Shown here: positions 7,030-13,095 of the stretch, piece after piece
Layout of the letters: each line of letters starts with the position of its first letter
How positions within the stretch are numbered: position 1 is the stretch's first letter
Source: Glo-17 sp964549735
GTDB taxonomy: Bacteria; Krumholzibacteriota; Krumholzibacteriia; LZORAL124-64-63
DNA: 16,300 nt
Direction: 5' to 3'
Assembly: GCA_964549735.1 (NCBI GenBank)
Contig: CAZJWO010000083.1
Span: 1-16,300, forward strand
Notes under the pieces: generated by a model
The model's input: the letters and a program-made list of their open reading frames with translations, nothing else
Database searches by the model: none
Told to the model about the DNA's origin: nothing
Position numbers and translations under genes: made by a program

Positions 7030-9171
7030 ATGCGCTGCGAGTTCCGCAGGTCTTCCGTGGTCTGCCTTCTGGCCGTCGCCGCGCTGGGCGTCCTGGCGGC
7101 CTGCGGCCGCACCCCCCGGACGCCGCACCACCGGACCGTCGACTGGTACGCGCTCGATCGCATCCTGGATCCTGGCGTGCCGCCGTTTCGTCCCGGTTGG
7201 TCGGGGCACGCGCTCACGCGGGAATCCTGGGCCGGGCCGGCACCGACGTTCTTGCCGACGATCGCGTTCGCCGCAAGCTGGGATTCGCTGGACACCGAGG
7301 CGTTCCACGCGCGGCCGGACGCCGAACGCGCCTGGCGTCGCGAGGCGGCCGCCGAACTGGTCCAGGCCGCCGTCGTGGCCGTCGCCGACCGCGCCGCGCG
7401 GATCCGGCGGGGAGTCGGCGGCGACGCGCGCTACGCCAAGGTCATGACGCGTGTCCTGCGCCGGCTGCACACGGCCGTCGGCACCGACCCCACCAGCAGC
7501 GATGCCTGGTTCCATCTGGCCGTCTTCAGCGAGGTGATCGGCGATCGCGACAACGCGTCGCGTGCGCGGCATCGTTATCTGCGCGACGCCGGACCCGAGC
7601 CCGGCGAGCCGGCCGGCGCGCGACCCGCTCGTCGCTGTCGATTGATCCTGGACGAGGCCTGGGACCTGCGCGAACAGGGCCGGTTCAGCGACTGCCTGGC
7701 GTGGCTCGACGTGCACACGCCGGAGCTGGCGACCGGTCCGGCGAGCGAATACGCCTTGACGCCGGCGGCGGAGACCGATCTGCTGCGGGCCCTCTGCCAC
7801 GCCGAACGGGGCGAGTTCCTGCCGACGCGGATCCATCTCGCCCGCTTGCCGCAACTGGCGCTCAAGACATCGAGCCATGGCGCCGGCATGGGCTCCGAGA
7901 CGACGGACGATCTGCGCGCCTGGGTCCACGCGTGGCTCGATCTGCGTACCGGCAACCTGGATCTCGCCACGTGGCGACTCCAGTACCGCCGCTTCGGCGT
8001 GCGACCGGCCGGCATCGGCTGGCGATTCTGGCAGGACCTGGGCCAGATCGCGGCCGAGGTCGGCGACGTGGAGCGCGCGCGCCAGTTCTGGCAGCTGGCG
8101 TTCTGGGAGCGCCCCTACAAGCTGCTGTTCCCGCAGACCGGGCACCTGCCCGCCGGCGCGGCGCTCGCCGAACCCGACGCCGACCTGCCTTACTTCCAGG
8201 CCTACCGCACCTACTTCTTCGCCGGCAGCCGCTGGAGCTTCGCCGTCCAGCGCGCCTTGGCCTGCGAGCAGATCGACCCGCGAGCAAGCCCGCTCGTCTG
8301 GCGGCAAGCGCTGGCCAGCCTGGAAACGTGCATCCGGCGGGGATTCCAGCCGCGCGCCGCCCGCGTGCTTCGCGCGCGTTTGTTCCTCTTGCAGGGCGAC
8401 TGGCGGCAAGCCCGGACCGATCTCGAAGCCGCCTCGCTCGCCGATCGCAAGGGGCGCTTCGACGAGGTCGAGCACGCCCTGCTGTACGGCGTCGCCGCCC
8501 TGGCCGGTGGCGATGTCGCCACAGGCCGGCAGTGGCTGGAGCGTTGTGTCGAGCTGGCTGCGGACCACGTCCGGGCCTGGCAGGCCCTGGCCGTCGCGCT
8601 GGCCCACGAGCGGCGCGACGCGGAGGCTCTGGCCGCATTCGACAGGGCCGCACGGCTCGCGCCGCACGACGGCCTGAACTACTTCAATCGCGGCCTGCTG
8701 CACCTGCAACGCGGCGACCGCGCGACAGCCGTCGCCGACCTCGAGCGCGCCGCCGCCCTGCTGCGCGGCCAGACGCGCGTGGCGGATCTGTTGCGAGCGA
8801 TCGCCGCCGGAACCGACGTCACGGTCGAACTGACGCTGCATCCCGCGCCGGTGATCGCCGCGACCGGCGCCGGCGATCCTGGCGGCGACCCGCGGCGTAC
8901 GCTGGCCAGCGCCTGGCCAGCCGGCGAACCCAGCGAACTGGAGCGCGCGCTGACCGGCGACCGCGACGGTGGGGACGCCACGCGCGCGTTGGCCATCGCG
9001 GCCGGCGAGGTCGCGCCGGCCGACCTCGACGAGCCTAGCCTGCTCTTGGCGATGACGATCCTGCTGGATCACGGCCACATGGCGGCGGCGAAGGCGCTCG
9101 TGGAATTCGCTCGCGGCTCGGTGCCGGCCGGCTCGCCGACGCTCGAGTTGATGCAGCGCATGGTCCGCTGA
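7030..9171 (+). CDS. TPR-containing lipoprotein, larger of two paralogues
   Basis: A 713-residue predicted lipoprotein of unknown function. The signal peptide ends in LGVLAAC with the lipobox cysteine at residue 25. The rest is alpha-helical and repeat-like. The clearest tetratricopeptide-type repeats are at about 440-580, for example AWQALAVALAHERRDAEALA (516-535) and YFNRGLLHLQRGDRATAVAD (551-570). Residues 75-410 resemble most of the 464-residue lipoprotein at 10485-11879: shared signposts are ASWDS (82-86), RRCRLILDEAWDLREQGR (201-218), FWQDLGQIAAEVGD (333-346), RPYKLLFPQTG (361-371) and AYRTYFFAGSRW (391-402). I prefer ATG 7030 to 7024 because the G-rich ribosome site directly abuts 7024. 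It ends six bases from the stop of the convergent glycosyltransferase. A scaffolding role in the envelope is plausible for TPR proteins but is inference. Confidence 0.85.
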   Translation: MRCEFRRSSVVCLLAVAALGVLAACGRTPRTPHHRTVDWYALDRILDPGVPPFRPGWSGHALTRESWAGPAPTFLPTIAFAASWDSLDTEAFHARPDAERAWRREAAAELVQAAVVAVADRAARIRRGVGGDARYAKVMTRVLRRLHTAVGTDPTSSDAWFHLAVFSEVIGDRDNASRARHRYLRDAGPEPGEPAGARPARRCRLILDEAWDLREQGRFSDCLAWLDVHTPELATGPASEYALTPAAETDLLRALCHAERGEFLPTRIHLARLPQLALKTSSHGAGMGSETTDDLRAWVHAWLDLRTGNLDLATWRLQYRRFGVRPAGIGWRFWQDLGQIAAEVGDVERARQFWQLAFWERPYKLLFPQTGHLPAGAALAEPDADLPYFQAYRTYFFAGSRWSFAVQRALACEQIDPRASPLVWRQALASLETCIRRGFQPRAARVLRARLFLLQGDWRQARTDLEAASLADRKGRFDEVEHALLYGVAALAGGDVATGRQWLERCVELAADHVRAWQALAVALAHERRDAEALAAFDRAARLAPHDGLNYFNRGLLHLQRGDRATAVADLERAAALLRGQTRVADLLRAIAAGTDVTVELTLHPAPVIAATGAGDPGGDPRRTLASAWPAGEPSELERALTGDRDGGDATRALAIAAGEVAPADLDEPSLLLAMTILLDHGHMAAAKALVEFARGSVPAGSPTLELMQRMVR

Positions 9172-9177
9172 AACCGC

Positions 9178-10329
9178 TCACCGGCCGCCCGCCAGTGCCT
9201 CGATCGCCGCCGCCTGGTTCTGCCACGAGTAGGCGACCTTCGCCGCGGCCACGGCCCGGGCCATCGCGGCGCCGTGCCCCTCGTCGAAGAAGCGGATGCA
9301 CGCGTCGGCCAGCGCCCGCGCGTCGCCCGGCGCCACCAGGAAGCCGGTCACCCCGTCCTGGACCACCTCGGGCAGGCCGCCGACGCGCGTCGTGACGACC
9401 GGCCGGTCGTAGTTCCACGCGATCTGCACGATGCCGCTCTGCGTGGCCGAGACGTAAGGCAAGGCCACGAGGTCGCTGGCCACGAACCACGTCTCGACCT
9501 CGGCGTCGGGCACGTAGTCGGCGTGCAGGCGGATGATGTCGCTCGCGCCACCGGCGGCGATGCGCTCCTGCAGGGGCCGGCGATCGCCGTAGACGTCGCC
9601 GACCACGAGCACCCGCACGCCATCCGGCCCGTAGCGCTCGCGCAGCCGCGGCGCCGCGTCGATCAGGTGCACCAGCCCCTTGTAGGGCTTGATGAAGCCG
9701 AAGAAGAGGATGATCCGCGCCGCCTCCGGCAACGCGAGCGCGCGGCGCGCCGCGGCCTGCGTCGGTCGCGGCCGCGCCGGATCGCCGTAGTCGTAGACCG
9801 GATGCGGCGCCATGAGCACCCGCGCGGGATCGGTCTCGGGCAGCAGGGCCAGCAGATCGCGCCGCACCTGCTCGCTCTGCGCGAGATAGCCGCAGCCCTG
9901 GCGCAGGGCGCGGCGGGTCGACCACCGGCTCAGCGGGTAACGCTCGTGCGGCACGACGTTGTCCAGCAGCCAGAGCCATCGCGTCCGCCGCCGGACGCGT
10001 CGCGCCACGGCCCAGAAGCCCGGCGCGAAGAACGGGATCCACCAGCGGGCGATGACCGCATCGGGCGCGAACGCGAGCAGGTCGCGCGCCGCCGCGCGCC
10101 ACGACCAGGGGTCCCACGGCACGAAGACGCGGCGGTTGGGACAATCGAGCCAGGGCGCGGTCGGCCCTTCCTGCGCCGAACCAGGGAACAGGAACCGCGG
10201 ATACTGGCGGCGGAAGCTCGTCCAATGCAGCGCGTGCCCGCGCGCTTCCAGGGTCCGATAGAGGTTCGCCTGGGCGGCGACGATGCCGCCGCGCAGCGGC
10301 GGCGCCGGTCCGAACAGGGCGAGGCGCAT
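9178..10329 (-). CDS. Glycosyltransferase, GT-B fold, GT4-like (Glycos_transf_1)
   Basis: A 383-residue GT-B glycosyltransferase, a normal length for the family. It would transfer a sugar from a nucleotide donor, most likely during surface polysaccharide or glycolipid synthesis at the inner face of the membrane. The N-terminal domain opens with LALFGPAPPLRGGIVAAQ (3-20) and contains SFRRQYPRFLFPGSAQ (38-53), typical of one GT4 subgroup. The donor-binding domain has ILFFGFIKPYKGL (207-219), VLVVGDVYGD (240-249) and RPVVTTRVGGLPEVVQDG (309-326). The canonical EX7E motif is replaced by SATQSGIVQIAWNYDRP (294-310), as in several relatives I recall. ATG 10329 is preferred over upstream in-frame starts because GGGAG lies seven bases before it and homology starts there. 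Acceptor and donor are unknown. It is an isolated minus-strand gene between two paralogous lipoprotein genes. Confidence 0.9.
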   Translation of the reverse strand: MRLALFGPAPPLRGGIVAAQANLYRTLEARGHALHWTSFRRQYPRFLFPGSAQEGPTAPWLDCPNRRVFVPWDPWSWRAAARDLLAFAPDAVIARWWIPFFAPGFWAVARRVRRRTRWLWLLDNVVPHERYPLSRWSTRRALRQGCGYLAQSEQVRRDLLALLPETDPARVLMAPHPVYDYGDPARPRPTQAAARRALALPEAARIILFFGFIKPYKGLVHLIDAAPRLRERYGPDGVRVLVVGDVYGDRRPLQERIAAGGASDIIRLHADYVPDAEVETWFVASDLVALPYVSATQSGIVQIAWNYDRPVVTTRVGGLPEVVQDGVTGFLVAPGDARALADACIRFFDEGHGAAMARAVAAAKVAYSWQNQAAAIEALAGGR

Positions 10330-10369
10330 CGCGGATCTCCCGGTTGCGGGCGTCGAGGGACACTCGCGA

Positions 10370-10398
10370 AGGGTAGGCGATCGGCGCCCGCCAGCCAA
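10370..10398 (-). promoter_or_regulatory. Candidate promoter for the glycosyltransferase gene
   Basis: On the minus strand TTGGCT (10393-10398) and TACCCT (10370-10375) are 17 bases apart, each with four of six matches. It resembles the proposed namZ promoter (TTGGCC, 17 bases, TAGACT). Moderate to weak support. Confidence 0.3.
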
Positions 10399-10425
10399 GA
10401 TGGAAGACAGGCCCGCACCGCGCGC

Positions 10426-10454
10426 ATGACATCGCCGCGGCTTTCGCGTATTCT
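10426..10454 (+). promoter_or_regulatory. Candidate sigma70-like promoter for the 464-aa lipoprotein
   Basis: ATGACA (10426-10431, five of six matches) and TATTCT (10449-10454, four of six) are 17 bases apart. Initiation near 10461 would leave a short leader holding GGGAGG (10468-10473) and the start at 10485. Confidence 0.45.
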
Positions 10455-10484
10455 AAACGAAATGGCCGGGAGGTATGAATCGGC

Positions 10485-11879
10485 ATGAGCTGGCGGCGAA
10501 TCGTGATCGTGGTGGCGTGCGGCGTCTGCGCCGCGCTGTCCGCCGGTTGCGGCCGCCCCGCGGCCGTCGATCAGGTCGCCGAACTCTCCACGACCAACCA
10601 ACCGTACGTCGACTGGGACGACCAGGACTACCATGTCGACCGCTTCTTGCAGTTGAGGCTCAAGGACTTCTCGACCTCCCAGGGACTCGGGCCGCGCCGG
10701 CCGGCCGACGCCTATCGCAGCGCCGTCTCGTACGCTGCGGTCTGGGATTCCGTGGGCCTCGCGTTCTTCCGGCGTCTGAATCAGGCCGAGCAAGCCGACC
10801 GCCGCCGCCTGGCCCTGCACCACCACGCCGAGGCGCGCCGCATCGTCCTGGCCGCGGTCCACCATCACCGCAACGCGAGCGCGCGCGGGCACCTGCCGGC
10901 GCTGAGCCGCAGCGATCCTGCCGGCCGGCCCGCCGGCGTCGAGACCGCCGTCACCGAGGCTCTCAGGCATCTCGTCCGCGCGACCGGCATGGATCCGACC
11001 CTGGCCGCCGCCTGGCGCGACCTCGGCTATTTCTGCGCCGCGGCCGGCGACCGCCACCGCCAGCGGCGGGCCCTGAGCGCCGCCCTGCTCGCCCTGGACC
11101 TCGTCGACCCCGACCAGGGCACCGCGGGCGATCATGCCCGGCTACGCCGCGACATCTTCCTGGACCTGGCCTGGCTGTCGCGCGACGAGGGCCGTCCGGA
11201 GCAGGCGCTCGCCTACCTGGACCATGCGCGGCCGTGGCTGGTGGTCGCGTCGCCGGAGCGGGACGAACGCTACTTCGAAGCGATGCTGCTGCGCGGACTG
11301 GCGCTGGCCGAACAGGGCGAATGGCGCGCCGCCGGTCAGATCGCGCGCGAGCTGCCGGCCATTCGCGTACCGGTGCGGGCCGTGCGTGGCGGCGTGCGCG
11401 AAGACCTGCGCTGGCACATCAGCGCGCCCTTGCGCGACAGCCTCGGTTTCGAGCGCTCCGCCTGGCCGCGGCGCGAATCGACGTTCGGCCGCCAATGGAT
11501 CCGCGCCGTGATCGGCGCGCCGTCAGGCGATCCCTGGCATACACTCTATCTGATGGGCGCCCCGCCGACCGACCTGGAACTGCCCGCGCGACTGGCCTCG
11601 CGCTATTGGCAGGACCGCGGCCGCCTGCACGACCTCGCCGATGATGGCGAGGTGGCCGCGCGGTGCTACCAGTGGGCCGCCTACTACCGACCGTACTTCG
11701 CGTTCTTCCCCATCCGCGTCGGCGCCGGACCGCCGCGCTTCGACGAGTTCAGCGCGGAGCGACGCTACTATACCGGCTACGGCATGTTCTTCCTCTGCGG
11801 CGACCGGGACCTCTTCCTCCAGGATCTCGCGGCCACGCATGCCGCTGGACGCCACGGGCACCTCGACCGGAGCTGGTGA
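10485..11879 (+). CDS. Predicted lipoprotein, shorter paralogue of the 713-aa TPR lipoprotein
   Basis: A 464-residue predicted lipoprotein with a signal peptide ending ALSAGC (lipobox cysteine at 22). Function unknown. Along most of its length it resembles residues 75-410 of the lipoprotein at 7030-9171. Matching signposts in the same order are AAVWDS (84-89), ATGMDPTLAAAWRDL (166-180), FLDLAWLSRDEGR (225-237), LLRGLALAEQGEW (268-280), YWQDRGRLHDLADDGEVA (374-391), YYRPYFAFFPIRVG (400-413) and GYGMFFLCGDRD (431-442). It lacks the paralogue's C-terminal 300 or so residues, including its clearest TPRs. The start at 10485 lies 11 bases after GGGAGG; the ATG at 10475 is in another frame and abuts that site. 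It ends 44 bases before the next gene, which has its own ribosome site, so the two are probably co-transcribed. Confidence 0.82.
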   Translation: MSWRRIVIVVACGVCAALSAGCGRPAAVDQVAELSTTNQPYVDWDDQDYHVDRFLQLRLKDFSTSQGLGPRRPADAYRSAVSYAAVWDSVGLAFFRRLNQAEQADRRRLALHHHAEARRIVLAAVHHHRNASARGHLPALSRSDPAGRPAGVETAVTEALRHLVRATGMDPTLAAAWRDLGYFCAAAGDRHRQRRALSAALLALDLVDPDQGTAGDHARLRRDIFLDLAWLSRDEGRPEQALAYLDHARPWLVVASPERDERYFEAMLLRGLALAEQGEWRAAGQIARELPAIRVPVRAVRGGVREDLRWHISAPLRDSLGFERSAWPRRESTFGRQWIRAVIGAPSGDPWHTLYLMGAPPTDLELPARLASRYWQDRGRLHDLADDGEVAARCYQWAAYYRPYFAFFPIRVGAGPPRFDEFSAERRYYTGYGMFFLCGDRDLFLQDLAATHAAGRHGHLDRSW

Positions 11880-11923
11880 AGGGCATCGTACGGCGCGGCC
11901 GAGCGCCGAGGAGGGCTTCCAGT

Positions 11924-12979
11924 ATGCGACGAAGCGTCCGGATCGCCGTGTCGCTCTGTGGCGCGTTGGCATGGCCGTTCGGCGGCGCCGGTTCCGCCGG
12001 CGGTCAGACGGCGATCCTCGAGCGCGTGCCGACCGACGTGACCATCGAGATCGTCAACGGGACCACCGGCGAGCCGGCCCGCGCGCAACGCGTCGTGCTG
12101 CGCGAACCCGGCCCGACGCCGACGACCGTGAGCGAACGCGATGGCGTCGACGGCTCGGTGCGCTTCGCAGACCTCGCGCTCTACAACTTCGTCCTCTACA
12201 CGGCGACGGCGTGGGTCGACGGCGTGGCCTACCATGCCGAGCAGCGCGGCCAGGACTTCCGCGAAGGCAAGACCCTGGTCGTCGAGTGCTACGACCAGAC
12301 CGAAGATCTCGCCGGCCTGCGCATCACCGGCCTGAACGTCGTCGTGCGCCATTCGCCCGCAGGCTTCGGCCTCGAGTACATCGCGATCGTGGCGAACGAG
12401 ACGCGGCCACGGCGCACGATCGCCGCCGCGGCGGTGCCGCTACGGCTTGCGCTGGCGGCGGACCTCGCGCGAGTGACCGTCGAGATCGGCGGCGACCGTT
12501 TGGATCCGCGGCGAGCCGAAGTGCGCGCCACCGGCGACGGCCAGCGCGGCGTCGCGGTGGCGCTCACTCCGGGCTCGACGCGCATCGCCGTGCGAGGGCA
12601 GCTGCCTGGCGCCAGGCGAGCCGACCTCGCCGTCGCGGCCAACCTGGACGTCGACGCCTGGAGCCTCCTGGCCTGGCCGGCCGAACTCCAGGTCCGCGGC
12701 GATGGCCTCACGCTGGCTCGCGACGCCGCCTACCCGGAGTTCAGCCGCTGGCAAGGCCCCCGGCTGCAGGCGGGCGACACGGTGGCGGTGACGATCGAGC
12801 CGCCGGTGCCCCTGGCGGATCTGTTGCCGGCGGAAGCGGCCGACGGATCCGGCGCACCTTCCGCCCGGACGCGACCCCGAACGGCCGACCCCGCCGGCCG
12901 GCCGGCCTTCCCCTGGCGGACGGTCGTGGCGGCCGTCGTCCTGCTGTCGCTCTATCTCTACTGGCGAGGGCGCCGCTGA
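11924..12979 (+). CDS. Exported protein with carboxypeptidase-regulatory-like beta domain and C-terminal membrane anchor
   Basis: A 351-residue protein with a signal peptide (about 1-27) and one C-terminal hydrophobic segment, WRTVVAAVVLLSLYLYW (331-347), followed by RGRR. This predicts a large periplasmic part anchored in the inner membrane. Residues 38-125 begin VTIEIVNGTTGEPA and include VDGVAYHAE and LVVECYD. This pattern resembles the carboxypeptidase-regulatory-like (transthyretin-like) domain of periplasmic proteins of similar layout in Acidobacteria and related phyla. The middle section looks beta-rich, and residues 303-328 form a Pro/Ala/Arg-rich linker before the anchor. No catalytic motif is seen. 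The ATG at 11924 follows GAGGAGGG (11908-11915). It lies 44 bases behind the 464-residue lipoprotein, so the pair may act together in the envelope. The domain call is tentative; export and anchoring are firmer. Confidence 0.8.
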   Translation: MRRSVRIAVSLCGALAWPFGGAGSAGGQTAILERVPTDVTIEIVNGTTGEPARAQRVVLREPGPTPTTVSERDGVDGSVRFADLALYNFVLYTATAWVDGVAYHAEQRGQDFREGKTLVVECYDQTEDLAGLRITGLNVVVRHSPAGFGLEYIAIVANETRPRRTIAAAAVPLRLALAADLARVTVEIGGDRLDPRRAEVRATGDGQRGVAVALTPGSTRIAVRGQLPGARRADLAVAANLDVDAWSLLAWPAELQVRGDGLTLARDAAYPEFSRWQGPRLQAGDTVAVTIEPPVPLADLLPAEAADGSGAPSARTRPRTADPAGRPAFPWRTVVAAVVLLSLYLYWRGRR

Positions 12980-13013
12980 TCTGTGCCGTCTCAAGAATCG
13001 ATTTCAATAGCAC

Positions 13014-13036
13014 CATTCGAGGGTTTCGATCGAATG
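13014..13036. promoter_or_regulatory. Inverted repeat overlapping the protease promoter
   Basis: CATTCGA (13014-13020) and TCGAATG (13030-13036) form a perfect seven-base inverted repeat with a nine-base spacer that covers the proposed -35 box. It could be a repressor operator or a hairpin ending the upstream transcript; a short T-rich stretch follows on the plus strand. Confidence 0.4.
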
Positions 13037-13052
13037 CGGTTTGTTGTATAAT
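13024..13052 (+). promoter_or_regulatory. Promoter candidate for the secreted protease
   Basis: A perfect TATAAT (13047-13052) lies 17 bases after a weak -35 box TTTCGA (13024-13029). The surrounding 12990-13080 stretch is clearly AT-richer than the rest of the window, as expected for a promoter island. It would give a leader of about 35 bases before the ATG at 13096. Confidence 0.5.
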
Positions 13053-13095
13053 CAATAGACTCATCATCGCCCTTTACCCCATCGAGGATGACTCC

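Noticed and set aside
5479..9078. A long minus-strand open frame crossing namZ and the large lipoprotein.
   Set aside because: It runs through the start region of the fusion gene, then all of namZ and most of the antisense of the lipoprotein, with no family motif of its own.
11820..11990. Possible frameshift that truncated the 464-residue lipoprotein relative to its longer paralogue.
   Set aside because: The other two frames after the stop show no resemblance to the paralogue's TPR region, and the next gene starts 44 bases later with its own strong ribosome site.
11641..13095. Upstream in-frame extension of the protease reading frame.
   Set aside because: The extension overlaps two well-supported genes in another frame. 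The true start at 13096 has a ribosome site and begins a signal peptide.
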